DNA from: Sporomusa termitida
Lineage (GTDB): Bacteria > Bacillota > Negativicutes > Sporomusales > Sporomusaceae
Length of the DNA: 64,000 bases
Assembly: GCF_007641255.1 (NCBI RefSeq)
Contig: NZ_CP036259.1
Span: forward strand, 496,001-560,000
Reading direction: 5' to 3'
Shown here: positions 34,315 to 44,465 of the stretch, piece after piece
How positions within the stretch are numbered: position 1 is the first letter of the stretch
Layout of the letters: every line of letters starts with the position of its first letter
Made by a program: the position numbers and the translations under genes
Notes under the pieces: model-generated
Databases searched by the model: none
Seen by the model: the letters and a program-made list of their open reading frames with translations, nothing else
Told to the model about the DNA's origin: nothing

Positions 34315-34902
34315 CTACTCTGAGCCTGATACGGGGTTTAGAGTACGTTTGGCGTTGCCGGCAATCTGGTATATTTTAGTCACCAGCCATCTGTTGAATA
34401 GTGCCATCATAATATAGATGGGAAAGCCGTAATAATATTTCCACTTTAATGTTTGATAGAACCCTCCCCATACCAGGAGTGGTTCAAGGACAATGCAAAA
34501 TATAGTGGCCATTATTACTGTTGCCCGTAAAAAACTATTCCAGGTTTTAAAATACTGGTATATTAGCGAATAGATAACAGGCAGGCTGGCTAAATCAACC
34601 GCTGTCAAGGGTGGAAAGATTGGAATTATGTCAATTGGATAATCCCATAAGGTAAGCTCCTCGCCAAATTCATCCAGTACAAGGGTGATTATTATGGTTA
34701 ATCCCGCATACAGGGTGATTTCCGGCAGCCGCTTTTTATCCACCAGCTTGCACCAGGCCAGTACAGAGCAGGCAAACACGCCCAACAGAAAATACCATTT
34801 AAAGTGGAATAAATCTCTGTGCAGCCAATCATCAATCCGCAGGCCTGTTAATAGCTTCTGCAGCTCCACGGCGGCCAGTACGCCTGTATCGGGAGAAAGC
34901 AA
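34315..34902 (-). CDS. CBO0543-family membrane protein
   Basis: A 195-residue integral membrane protein with five or six helices and the family landmarks KKRLPEI, DEFGEELTLWDYP and FNRWLV. It starts at TTG 34902 with AAGGAGGTG upstream, 14 bases after the stop of its paralogue. The function of this Firmicute family is unknown. Confidence 0.8.
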   Translation of the reverse strand: MLSPDTGVLAAVELQKLLTGLRIDDWLHRDLFHFKWYFLLGVFACSVLAWCKLVDKKRLPEITLYAGLTIIITLVLDEFGEELTLWDYPIDIIPIFPPLTAVDLASLPVIYSLIYQYFKTWNSFLRATVIMATIFCIVLEPLLVWGGFYQTLKWKYYYGFPIYIMMALFNRWLVTKIYQIAGNAKRTLNPVSGSE

Positions 34903-34916
34903 GGTATAACACCTCC

Positions 34917-35486
34917 TTAATCAGGATGCCCCTGAGCCCTGGCAGCAATGTCCAGAATTGTAATTACCGACCACCTGATGAATAATGCTATAGTAATATA
35001 TAGCAGGAAACTATAGTAATATTGCCAGGTAATCAATTGATAAAGATTGGCCCAAGCCAGGAGAGGCTCCAGGACAAAAGCAAGCACACCTGCGATGAGT
35101 ATGCTGGCACAGGCAAAACTTTTCCAGGCTGGGAAGCGTTGATAAGCAATGGAAAAACAGGTGGGCAATGCGATTAAGTTTATGGCTGTAATCACCGGAA
35201 ATATAGGCAAGATACAGACCGGATAAGTCCATAGTGTCAACTCTATACCATACTCATCAATACCCATGGTTATAATTGTTGTCAAAACCGCATACAAAAT
35301 GATTTCCGGCAATCGCTGCTTATTGAGCATTTTCCACCAGGCCGCTACAGTCAGGATATATAAGCCCAGCAGGAACCACCATTGGAACTGAAACAATTCC
35401 TCCTGCAGCCACTTATCCAGGTGAACAGCCGTAAGCAGCTGCTGCAGCCTCATTTCGGCCGGTATTCCTGACACGGTAAGCACCAT
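34917..35486 (-). CDS. CBO0543-family membrane protein (tandem paralogue)
   Basis: A membrane protein of about 189 residues that aligns along its length with its downstream neighbour (KQRLPEI, DEYGIELTLWTYP, IRWSVI), so the pair is a tandem duplication. I use ATG 35486 with GGGGGAG seven bases upstream; 35492 is equally possible, and 35522 is open but lacks an RBS. Confidence 0.8.
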   Translation of the reverse strand: MVLTVSGIPAEMRLQQLLTAVHLDKWLQEELFQFQWWFLLGLYILTVAAWWKMLNKQRLPEIILYAVLTTIITMGIDEYGIELTLWTYPVCILPIFPVITAINLIALPTCFSIAYQRFPAWKSFACASILIAGVLAFVLEPLLAWANLYQLITWQYYYSFLLYITIALFIRWSVITILDIAARAQGHPD

Positions 35487-35734
35487 CGGCATTCTCCCCC
35501 GGCAGATAAACATTTTTGGCAATGGTTATTATGCCACAAGGCCTGTTGTAATATCCTCAACCCCAAGACCCAGCCGCTGGGCACCGATTTGTTAAAATCG
35601 CAGTCACTACTATTATTGAACAGGCTGATATACCCGATATTAATATTGTGGAGTGTAAAGTGTCTGCTTACTGACAGTTGGAGATGAAGCACCTGTAGCA
35701 TTAATTATAAAAAATATTTGTGGAGTGTAGGCAT

Positions 35735-37021
35735 ATGTTGCTTGATATTAAGGTTAAGCTGAAGGCAATAATAAATGAAATTAAAATTCCCCAGCGACCT
35801 GCTGCGGTTATACCGGCTTTTACCGGCGTTATTGCCCGAAAACTATCGGCTGCGGCCGACAAAATTCAGGTCAGGTATCTGGTTTACTTAGGGTTAGTTT
35901 TGCTGCCGGCTGTTGTCAGTCTGGGGGCTTATTATGGCATTATTCACAGCATGGACCAGCTGGCAGCCGCTGACCGGCCCGAGAACCGGCTGGGCCGCAG
36001 GGGGGTGCATTTAACGGCCGAGGATTTTGTAAAATATGCCGGCCGGGGCGAAAAAGAGATCACTGCGTTGTTCATTGAGGCGGGGATGGCACCGGATTCG
36101 TACCGTCAAAACGACGGCTTTACGCCCCTGCATGCGGCCGCTGCCTACGGCCGGGCTCCGGTTGTGCGGCTGCTGGCCGACAAAGGCGCCGACCTTAATG
36201 TACGTGATAAAGATGGCCAGACCCCGCTTATGAAAGCTGTCGGCAATAACCAGGCTGATGTGGTTGCGGCCTTGCTGCAAAAAGGGGCGGGTGTAACCGG
36301 CGCCGATTTACAGGGTAACACGGTAGTTACTATGGCTAAGGCCCGCAGTGACCGGAAAGTACTTGATATACTTGTCAAGACCGGGGTGCTGCAGGCGGTT
36401 GAAGAGGACAAAGCGGCGCCTGCCGGCGAAGAAACAAATAAAAATCAAAACCAAGCCAATACTAAGCAGATGGTTCAACTGACCAAGTCTGTGGCTGCCG
36501 GCAGTGGCAGGGCCGGGGCGGCAATCGCCGCCGCAACCCCGCCGGGAGAATTTACGCTGGCGGCAGGTTATGTTGGCAATATTAAGGTAGGGGACTCTGT
36601 GGAAAGCTTGTATCAACGTTTTGGTACGCACGATGTTTTGGCGGGGGAAGCATATGTTGGCGGCAGAATGTATAAGGTGCTGCGAGTTTATGATCAGGGC
36701 CGGGATCTGCCGTCACTGACAGCTTTCGTTGCTCAGGCTAAAGACGGGCAGGAGCAAATGATTACGGCTATCCGTCTTTTTGATAAGCGCTATAGGACCG
36801 CTGACGATATTGGGGTGGCGGCTACTTTAGGCGACCTGAGGCAGGCCGGTGGCATTAGTTCAATCGAGTATACTGATTCGCTGTACGCTGTGGCCTATGG
36901 CAACAGAATGCACTATGAACTGGAAATCAGCGCTGAAAGTATGCCGGTGGCCTGGTTAAATGGCGGCGATACGGGTTCCTTGCCGGACAATATGAAAATC
37001 AGGAGTATTTTTCTGTTCTAG
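35735..37021 (+). CDS. Membrane-anchored ankyrin-repeat protein
   Basis: A 428-residue protein. One transmembrane helix lies near residues 48-70 (YLVYLGLVLLPAVVSLGAYY). Three ankyrin repeats follow (about 118-215; DGFTPLHAAAAYGRAPVVRL and DGQTPLMKAVGNNQADVV), then a K/N/Q-rich linker and a C-terminal domain of about 160 residues (GNIKVGDSVESLYQRFG) that I do not recognise. Ankyrin repeats bind proteins; the partner is unknown. The preferred ATG at 35735 follows GGAGTG. Confidence 0.8.
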   Translation: MLLDIKVKLKAIINEIKIPQRPAAVIPAFTGVIARKLSAAADKIQVRYLVYLGLVLLPAVVSLGAYYGIIHSMDQLAAADRPENRLGRRGVHLTAEDFVKYAGRGEKEITALFIEAGMAPDSYRQNDGFTPLHAAAAYGRAPVVRLLADKGADLNVRDKDGQTPLMKAVGNNQADVVAALLQKGAGVTGADLQGNTVVTMAKARSDRKVLDILVKTGVLQAVEEDKAAPAGEETNKNQNQANTKQMVQLTKSVAAGSGRAGAAIAAATPPGEFTLAAGYVGNIKVGDSVESLYQRFGTHDVLAGEAYVGGRMYKVLRVYDQGRDLPSLTAFVAQAKDGQEQMITAIRLFDKRYRTADDIGVAATLGDLRQAGGISSIEYTDSLYAVAYGNRMHYELEISAESMPVAWLNGGDTGSLPDNMKIRSIFLF

Positions 37022-37032
37022 TCCGTTTTTTA

Positions 37033-37062
37033 TTGACAATATTGTTCGCGATATGTTACTAT
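37033..37062 (+). promoter_or_regulatory. Promoter of metY
   Basis: TTGACA (37033-37038), an 18-base spacer and TACTAT (37057-37062). Transcription would start near 37069, upstream of the leader and terminator. Confidence 0.7.
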
Positions 37063-37090
37063 CGTGTTACAACATTACAGGTTTTATCCA

Positions 37091-37151
37091 GGCTGATTAG
37101 GCAGACTAAAGGCCCAGGGATTGCTCTAATGAGCGATTCTTTGGGCCTTTT
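37091..37151 (+). promoter_or_regulatory. metY leader RNA: sulfur-leader motif and attenuator terminator
   Basis: GGCTGA, a mini-hairpin TTAG/CTAA with a 5-base loop, and AGGC run straight into a terminator stem (AAGGCCCAG with CTTTGGGCCTT, then T-rich DNA). The same order occurs before the glycyl radical enzyme and the second ABC operon; there the mini-hairpin is TCAG/CTGA, a compensatory change. It does not look like a SAM-I riboswitch. Confidence 0.6.
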
Positions 37152-37155
37152 ATAA

Positions 37156-38475
<1,320 letters not shown>

Positions 38476-38491
38476 TATATTTGTAATGGTA

Positions 38492-38725
38492 CTAGTACCT
38501 TGACAAAGTCAAATGTTAGGTTATACAACGCATCTTTTCCCGCACTGCTTCGTTGTCGTCGCCTTACAGATTGCCGATCTGCGCGGCCCGGGTGCAAGTA
38601 ATAAGAGGCCCCTATCATACAGGATCATTAAAGCAGAGCTTAATGAATCAGTTAGCGTCCTCCGCCTTGCATTGCGAAAAAATCTGCGTTGTCTAAAACT
38701 AACATCTAACTGTGCCAAGGTACTA
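38492..38725. mobile_element. MITE-like repeat element, long form
   Basis: The ends are inverted copies (CTAGTACCTTGACA and CTAGTACCTTGGCA). About 110 bp is nearly identical to the element at 62241-62357, including GAATCAGTTAGCGTCCTCCG. This copy carries about 120 bp more in its left half. It encodes no transposase. Confidence 0.75.
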
Positions 38726-38734
38726 GTTACCCGA

Positions 38735-38792
38735 TTAGCTTGTCAGTAAGTCTGAAGGCTAAGTTCGCTTCCCGAGCGTCCTTGGTCTTTTT
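38735..38792 (+). promoter_or_regulatory. Degenerate sulfur-leader motif and terminator upstream of cooS
   Basis: AGCTTG, mini-hairpin TCAG/CTGA, AGGCTAAG and a GU-containing stem closing at CCTTGGTC followed by T6. It matches the leaders at 44466 and 48046, but the repeat element ends nine bases upstream and the present cooS promoter lies downstream of it, so it may no longer control cooS. Confidence 0.5.
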
Positions 38793-38824
38793 TCTTGCCT
38801 AATAGATAAAATATTGAATATATA

Positions 38825-38853
38825 TTGACAGGCTATATAACTAGTGCTAGTAT
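38825..38853 (+). promoter_or_regulatory. Promoter of the cooS-ABC-larE operon
   Basis: TTGACA (38825-38830), a 17-base spacer and TAGTAT (38848-38853). Confidence 0.7.
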
Positions 38854-38887
38854 TTGTACTGATAAATACATAGCGACTGTCATACGG

Positions 38888-38914
38888 GCTCCTTTCTTTG
38901 CTGAAGGAGCTTTT
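38888..38914 (+). terminator. Leader terminator before cooS
   Basis: GCTCCTT pairs with AAGGAGC around a 9-base loop, followed by TTTTCTG. It lies between the promoter and the cooS start, so it would attenuate the operon. Confidence 0.55.
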
Positions 38915-38952
38915 CTGCTAACAATAATCGACATAATTTATAGGGGGTACAC

Positions 38953-40904
38953 ATGAGCTTCGAGGCTATTAATGAGTATCGCAAAACCTTTCCGTCCAAA
39001 CAGCAAGTAATTGAACAAACACCTGACCCCGGGGTCAGGGCGATGCTTACGCATCTGGAGGAAGCCGGCATTCCCACGGCTTTTGACCGGTTTGATGCCC
39101 AAAAGCCACATTGCTCCTTTGGCTTGGCCGGCACCTGCTGCCGGATTTGTAATATGGGGCCGTGCCGGATTACTGAAAAAAGCCCCAAAGGCGTGTGCGG
39201 CGCCGATGCCCATGTCATTGTGGCCCGTAATATTTTGCGCTGGGTGGCGGCCGGGGTGGCGGCCCATGGGGCGCGGGGGCGGGAAGTCCTGTTAACCCTC
39301 AAAAAAAAGCGGCCAGCGGCGAATTGTCTTTACCGCTGCTAGGGCCGGAAAAAGTCCTGGCGACAGCGAAAGCGTTCGGAATTTACCAGGAGGGCAAGAC
39401 AATCGCCGAGCTGGCGGAAAGTCTTGCCGACCTGCTGCTGGAAGACATGTCCCGCGCCGTGCCGGCACCGCACCGGACAATTACGGCTATGGCGCCGCCG
39501 GAACGGGTCGAGACCTGGTCCGGGCTTGATATTATCCCTATCAGTTCTTATCATGAGGTATTTGAAGCCTTGCACCGGACCGGGACCGGCACCGATGGCG
39601 ACTGGGAGAACCTGATGAAACAACTGCTGCGCTGTGGACTGGCTTTTGCCTGGAACAGTGTGGTCGGACCGTCAATTGCTGCCGACTGTCTTTATGGACC
39701 GCCCAAACGCAGCCAGATTGAAACCAACTTTGCTTCTATTAAAAAAGAATACGTCAATATTGCCCTGCACGGACATTCCCCGGTGCTGCCGTCGGCTTTG
39801 GTACAGGCCGGCCGGGACCCGGAGCTTGTTGAACTGGCCAGGGCCCAGGGTGCTGCCGGTATCCGGCTGTACGGCATTTGCTGCTCCGGCTTATCCGCAT
39901 TATACCGCTACGGCGAGGTCCATCCCCTGAGCAATGCGCTCGGAGCCGAGCTGATTATGGGGACAGGCGCCCTTGATGTCTGGGTGGCTGATTTGCAGGA
40001 TATCTATCCGGGCATTATGGATGTAGCGGCCTGCTTTCATACCAAAGTCGTTACAACCAGTGACTCCTGCCGCCTGCCGGGGGCGATTCATATGGCTATT
40101 GATCACCAGCATGGCAATATGTCGGCGGCCCTCGGACAGGCTAAAGAGATTGTCAGGCTGGCTATCCGGAATTACCCCGCCCGCCAGCAGGAGAATGTCT
40201 ATATTCCTGAAGTCAGCTTAGAAGCTGAAGTAGGGTTTTCGGTTGAAAACATAACACAGGCCTTTGGCAGTCTGGACGAACTGGCCGGATTGATTAAAAA
40301 CGGCAGGATCAAAGGCATTGTCAACCTTGTTGGCTGCAACAACCCGAAGGTTGTTTACGAGCAGGCGATCCTGCAGGTGGCTGATATCCTGCTGGCCAAC
40401 GATATTATTGTTCTCACTAATGGCTGTGCCTCGTTTCCACTCTTAAAAATGGGGTACTGCAGCCCCAAGGCGTTGGCGAAAGCCGGGCCGGGGCTGCAGG
40501 GCGTGTTAGGGGCCAGAAGCCTGCCACCGGTATGGCATATGGGGGAATGTCTGGATAATGCCAGGGCTTCCGGCCTGTTTAGGGCGCTGGCCGACAAGAG
40601 CGGCCAGCCGCTGACCCGTATGCCTGTTGCCTTTGCCAGCCCCGAATGGTCCAATGAGAAAGGGGTGGGCGCCGCCCTGAGCTTCCGGTTGATGGGCCTG
40701 AACTCATACCATTGCATTCCGGCGCCGGTGCAGGGCTCTGATAAAGTAGCCGGCTTTTTTGCCAGCGACACCCAGGAGCTGCTTGGTTCGGTTATGGTAG
40801 TGGTGACCGATCCCCGGGGCTTAGGCGAGAAAATTGTCGCCGATTTGGAACAAAGACGAAATCAAATAGGCTGGACGCCAAATATTAAGGGGGTAAACAA
40901 ATGA
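38953..40904 (+). CDS. CooS-like anaerobic CO dehydrogenase catalytic subunit, split by a -1 frameshift, C-cluster Cys replaced by Asp
   Basis: Frame one (38953-39342) and frame two (from about 39309) join into a 650-residue CooS-like protein of normal family length. D- and B-cluster cysteines are present (C54, C62, C63, C66, C71, C82). Of the Ni-Fe C-cluster residues, His275, Cys311, Cys462, Cys492, Cys533 and Lys570 match CODH-II H261, C295, C446, C476, C526 and K563 (numbers from memory). The C333 position is Asp350 (ADLQDIYPG instead of D-x-QC). The join is a dnaX-type A AAA AAG. It is co-transcribed with an NrtABC/SsuABC-like transporter and larE. Ordinary CO oxidation is doubtful. Confidence 0.8.
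39303..39347 (+). promoter_or_regulatory. Candidate programmed -1 frameshift signal
   Basis: A AAA AAG sits in the correct phase at 39303-39309 inside an A8 run. Directly downstream CGGCC/GGCCG and AGCGG/CCGCT can form a bulged hairpin, and a G-rich stretch (GGGGGCGGGAAG) lies about 11-22 bases upstream as a possible internal SD. The zero-frame stop is at 39340-39342. Confidence 0.55.
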
Positions 40905-41905
40905 ACCGGAGAGATTTTATCAAGAAAAGTGTTTATATGGCAGTTGGCCTGGCCGGCGGCCTGAGCCTGGCCGGGTGCGGCAGCAGTACCCGGACCGGCA
41001 CCAGTTCAAGTCAGCCTAAGGCTAAACCAACAATAAAAGTCGGTTACCTGCCGATTACCGATCATCTGACCATGATTGCCCATGGCCAGACTGAATTCCG
41101 CCAATTTGTGCTGGAGCCTGTTAAGTTTTCCGGCTGGGCCGAACTGGCCGAGGCGCTTAAAGGCGGGGCCATCCAGGGGGCCTTTGCTTTAACCCCTATT
41201 GGCATGAGCCTGCGGCAAAAGGCGGTGCCGGTTAAGGCTGTATTCCTGGGTCATCGTAACGGCTCGGTCCTGACGGCCAAAAATGTGCCTGAACTGGCCG
41301 GAATTGAGGATTTGAGAGGCAAGACTATTGCCATTCCCAGCAAATTTTCCACTCACAATATTCTCATCCAGAAATTGCTGACCGAAAAAGGCATTAATCC
41401 TAATAGTGACGTAAAATTTATCGATATGTCGCCGCCGGAGATGGTGAATGCCCTGTCTACCGGCAAAATTGACGCTTTTATTGTCGCCGAGCCCTTTGGC
41501 GGGCAGGCCGAGATGCAAAAAGTCGGCAAAGTCCTGGTGTTGAGCAAGGATATCTGGCATGACCATATCTGCTGCGTGCTGAATGTACAGGAGGAGTTAA
41601 TTCAGAAAAACCCTGAGGCCATTGAGGAGTTGGTAGGCGGTCTGGCCCAGGCAGCCAAATTTATTGATGGCAACCCGCAGGAAGCGGCCAAGCTGTCACT
41701 GAAATATCTGGGACAAAAGCAGGAAGTGATTGAGCATGTACTGACAAACCCCAAAGGCCGGATTACCTTTGCTAATCTTGTGCCCAATCTGCAGGATTTT
41801 ACCGCTACCCAGGATTATCTGCTGCAATTTGGTATTACCAAAGATAAAATTGATCTGGTTCAATATATAGATGACCGGTTTGCCAAAAAGGCTTTTGGGG
41901 TGTGA
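40901..41905 (+). CDS. ABC transporter substrate-binding protein (NrtA/SsuA/TauA type), Tat-lipoprotein signal
   Basis: This 334-residue protein has a twin-arginine signal (NRRDFIKKS) followed by a lipobox (SLAGC, Cys near 27), then a type-II periplasmic binding fold of the NMT1/NrtA family (VGYLPITDHLTMIAHGQ). It overlaps the cooS stop by four bases. The family carries nitrate, sulfonates, taurine or thiamine precursors. The sulfur-type leader and sulfonate genes nearby favour an organosulfur ligand, but this is inference. Confidence 0.85.
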   Translation: MNRRDFIKKSVYMAVGLAGGLSLAGCGSSTRTGTSSSQPKAKPTIKVGYLPITDHLTMIAHGQTEFRQFVLEPVKFSGWAELAEALKGGAIQGAFALTPIGMSLRQKAVPVKAVFLGHRNGSVLTAKNVPELAGIEDLRGKTIAIPSKFSTHNILIQKLLTEKGINPNSDVKFIDMSPPEMVNALSTGKIDAFIVAEPFGGQAEMQKVGKVLVLSKDIWHDHICCVLNVQEELIQKNPEAIEELVGGLAQAAKFIDGNPQEAAKLSLKYLGQKQEVIEHVLTNPKGRITFANLVPNLQDFTATQDYLLQFGITKDKIDLVQYIDDRFAKKAFGV

Positions 41906-41912
41906 CCTGGCT

Positions 41913-42674
41913 ATGCAGACTAAGACCCTGAACAAAACTGCCGTTTTGCCGTGGCTGGCTATTGCCGCCTTCCTCGGCCTCTGGCAGGCTGCCGCCGGCT
42001 TTTATACGCCTGAACAGTTGCCAGGGCCGGCGAAGGTATGGGCCGGTTTGCTGGAACTGGCTGATACCGGTGTGTTATGGGAACACATCCAGGTCAGCTT
42101 AATCAGATTTACCATCTCCTATAGTCTGGCCTTGCTTGTTGCGATTCCGCTGGGACTGTTCCTGGGCTGGCATACCTATTCACTGCAGGCCCTGGGCCCG
42201 ATATTGCAAATCCTGCGGCCCATTTCGCCGATTGCCTGGTTTCCGCTGGCTGTATTGTGGTTTGGTGTCGGCAATGCGCCGGCAATCTTCATTATTTTCT
42301 TATCGGCTTTTTTTCCGGTTTTGTTGTCAACTATTAGTGCCGTAAGGAAAGTGGACCCTGTGTATATCAAGGTAGCCCGGAATTTTGGTGTTGGCAAAAC
42401 CATGCTGTTTACCAAGATTGTTATCCCGGCGGCTTTTCCCTATATCATGATCGGGCTTAACATTGCCATTGGGGTGGCCTGGATTCATCTGGTGGCCGGC
42501 GAAATGCTGGGGGCCCAGTCCGGGCTGGGCTACCTGATTGTTGATTCCCGTAATTTTTTACGGACCGACTGGATCATGGGCGGTATGCTGGTTGTCGGTT
42601 TGCTGGGCTTGTTTATTAATACGATCATTGGTTGGGCGGAAAAAGAAATTAACCGCAAATGGGGAGTAGGCTAA
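41913..42674 (+). CDS. ABC transporter permease (SsuC/NrtB type)
   Basis: A 253-residue BPD-type permease with about six helices and the EAA loop in the second half (VARNFGVGKTMLFTKIVIPA). It starts seven bases after the binding-protein stop and 13 bases before the ATPase start, so the three form one transporter. Confidence 0.9.
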   Translation: MQTKTLNKTAVLPWLAIAAFLGLWQAAAGFYTPEQLPGPAKVWAGLLELADTGVLWEHIQVSLIRFTISYSLALLVAIPLGLFLGWHTYSLQALGPILQILRPISPIAWFPLAVLWFGVGNAPAIFIIFLSAFFPVLLSTISAVRKVDPVYIKVARNFGVGKTMLFTKIVIPAAFPYIMIGLNIAIGVAWIHLVAGEMLGAQSGLGYLIVDSRNFLRTDWIMGGMLVVGLLGLFINTIIGWAEKEINRKWGVG

Positions 42675-42687
42675 AAGAGGTGATCGC

Positions 42688-43464
42688 TTGGCAAAGATTG
42701 AAATAAATAACTTATATAAAAGTTATCAGGATACGCAGGGAAATTTGCTTAATGTGCTTGTTGATGTTAATCTAAAGATTGAGGCCGGTGAGTTTTTATG
42801 CCTGCTGGGGCCAAGCGGCTGCGGCAAGACGACCCTGATGAACCTGATGGCCGGGTTTGAAAAGCCAACAGGCGGGACGCTGACGATTGACGGCCTCACT
42901 GTCAGCCGGCCTGATTCCAAACATATTACCATATTTCAGGATTACGGGCTGTTTCCCTGGCGGAATGTCCTGGGCAATGTCATGTTTGGCCTGGAAGCCA
43001 AAGGGATCAATAAGCAGGCCGCCCAGGCCAAGGCGGAAGAGTATCTGGAACTGGTAGGTTTATCCCAATTCGCCAAAAGTTTTCCCGGACAGCTTTCCGG
43101 CGGCATGAAGCAGCGGGTGGCTATTGCCAGGGCCTTAGCGGTTGAACCTGACATTATTTTTATGGATGAGCCTTTTGCTGCCCTGGATGCGTTTACCCGC
43201 TACCGGCTGCAGGATGAAGTGCTGAGAATTTGGACGGAAAAGCAACCGACGATTATATTTGTTACCCATGATATTGATGAGGCTGTCTATCTGGCCCAGC
43301 GGCTGGCGATAATGACCCCTAACCCGGGCCGGATCCAGCGGCTTATTGATATTAAGCTGCCCAGGCCGTGCAATCGGGGGGATGCGGGCCTTGTTGCTTA
43401 CCGGCAGCAGGTTTTTCAGGAATTTGAGTTGGTGCATGCCGTCAGTAATGACTATAGTATTTGA
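42688..43464 (+). CDS. ABC transporter ATPase (SsuB/NrtD type)
   Basis: A 258-residue ATPase with Walker A GPSGCGKTTL, Q-loop region TIFQDYGLFPW, signature LSGGMKQRVAIARAL and Walker B IIFMDEPFAALD. The TTG start at 42688 follows AGAGGTG. It energises the permease encoded upstream. The larE start is 23 bases downstream. Confidence 0.92.
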   Translation: MAKIEINNLYKSYQDTQGNLLNVLVDVNLKIEAGEFLCLLGPSGCGKTTLMNLMAGFEKPTGGTLTIDGLTVSRPDSKHITIFQDYGLFPWRNVLGNVMFGLEAKGINKQAAQAKAEEYLELVGLSQFAKSFPGQLSGGMKQRVAIARALAVEPDIIFMDEPFAALDAFTRYRLQDEVLRIWTEKQPTIIFVTHDIDEAVYLAQRLAIMTPNPGRIQRLIDIKLPRPCNRGDAGLVAYRQQVFQEFELVHAVSNDYSI

Positions 43465-43487
43465 TAATTAGTTATCGAGGAGGGGCT

Positions 43488-44315
43488 ATGATGCAGCTTA
43501 ACGAAAAATTGGACAATCTAACACACCGGTTAAAAGAAATGGGCACAGTGATTGTTGCCTTCTCGGGGGGCGTTGACAGCAGCTTTTTAGCGGCGGCCGC
43601 CCAGCGGGCCCTGGGGGAAAAAGCTGTGGCTGTTACTGCTTATTCCGAGACCTTGCCGGAGTCGGAGCGCCAGGAGGCGATCACCATTGCCCAGCAGATC
43701 GGCATTCGCCATGTGCTTTTGCATATTAGCGAGCTGGTCAGCGAGGACTTTGTGGCCAATACCCCCGACCGTTGCTATTATTGCAAAAAAGAACGGTTTG
43801 ACGCCCTTAGGCAGTGGGCTGACGAGCAGGCGATCGCCTGGGTGCTGGAAGGCTCGAATGCCGACGATCAGTCAGATTACCGGCCAGGTATGCGGGCGGT
43901 TGATGAACTGGCCGGCGTCCGCAGTCCCTTGCTGGAGGCCGGTCTCACCAAGGCGGATATCCGGGAACTGTCCCGTGAGTGGGGTGTGCCTACCTGGAAT
44001 AAGCCCAGTGCCGCCTGTCTGTCTTCACGGGTTGCTTACGGCTTGCCGATTACCGCCGAGCGGCTTAAACAGATTGAGTTAGCTGAGGCGTTTGTAAAAC
44101 AATTCTGTAGCGGGCAGGTCCGGGTCAGACATCATGACAATCTGGCCCGCATTGAGGTATCGCCTGCCGATATTCCGGTACTGGCTGATCCGGAGAAAGC
44201 GACCTTAATTAACGAAGAGCTGCGTAAGCTGGGCTTTACCTATGTTACTCTGGATTTATCCGGCTATCGTACCGGCAGTATGAATGCTGTTTTGAATCTG
44301 CAGGCCAAACAATGA
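43488..44315 (+). CDS. larE: LarE, ATP-dependent sacrificial sulfur transferase for nickel-pincer cofactor
   Basis: LarE activates pyridinium-3,5-biscarboxylate mononucleotide with ATP and donates sulfur during NPN cofactor synthesis. The 275-residue protein has the PP-loop AFSGGVDSSF (25-34), CYYCKKERF (96-104) and a cysteine at 177 in SAACLSSR, matching the sacrificial Cys176 of Lactobacillus LarE. AGGAGGGG precedes ATG 43488. larB and larC are not in the window. It is the last gene of the cooS-ABC unit, which is odd, and it may serve the LarA-like protein at 3.1 kb or modify something used by the CooS-like enzyme. Confidence 0.88.
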   Translation: MMQLNEKLDNLTHRLKEMGTVIVAFSGGVDSSFLAAAAQRALGEKAVAVTAYSETLPESERQEAITIAQQIGIRHVLLHISELVSEDFVANTPDRCYYCKKERFDALRQWADEQAIAWVLEGSNADDQSDYRPGMRAVDELAGVRSPLLEAGLTKADIRELSREWGVPTWNKPSAACLSSRVAYGLPITAERLKQIELAEAFVKQFCSGQVRVRHHDNLARIEVSPADIPVLADPEKATLINEELRKLGFTYVTLDLSGYRTGSMNAVLNLQAKQ

Positions 44316-44391
44316 TCAGTTACTTATGGAGATTGGCGGCGTAAATCGCCGCTAATTTTATGCTTCACGGGATTTGCCGCCTGCTTAAGTA

Positions 44392-44420
44392 TTGACGGTT
44401 GTATTGGCGGGTGCTAAAAT
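44392..44420 (+). promoter_or_regulatory. Promoter of the glycyl radical enzyme operon
   Basis: TTGACG (44392-44397), a 17-base spacer and TAAAAT (44415-44420). A hairpin, CAGGATTG/CAATCCTG, follows in the early leader at about 44431-44451. Confidence 0.65.
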
Positions 44421-44465
44421 GAAGAGAAACAGGATTGCGGCCCAATCCTGCATAGTTATAGTAAT

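Noticed and set aside
38953-39342. Separate small Cys-rich protein gene distinct from cooS
   Set aside because: The 3' end of this frame has no family meaning and the next frame begins mid-domain; together they make a normal CooS, so one split gene is the simpler reading.
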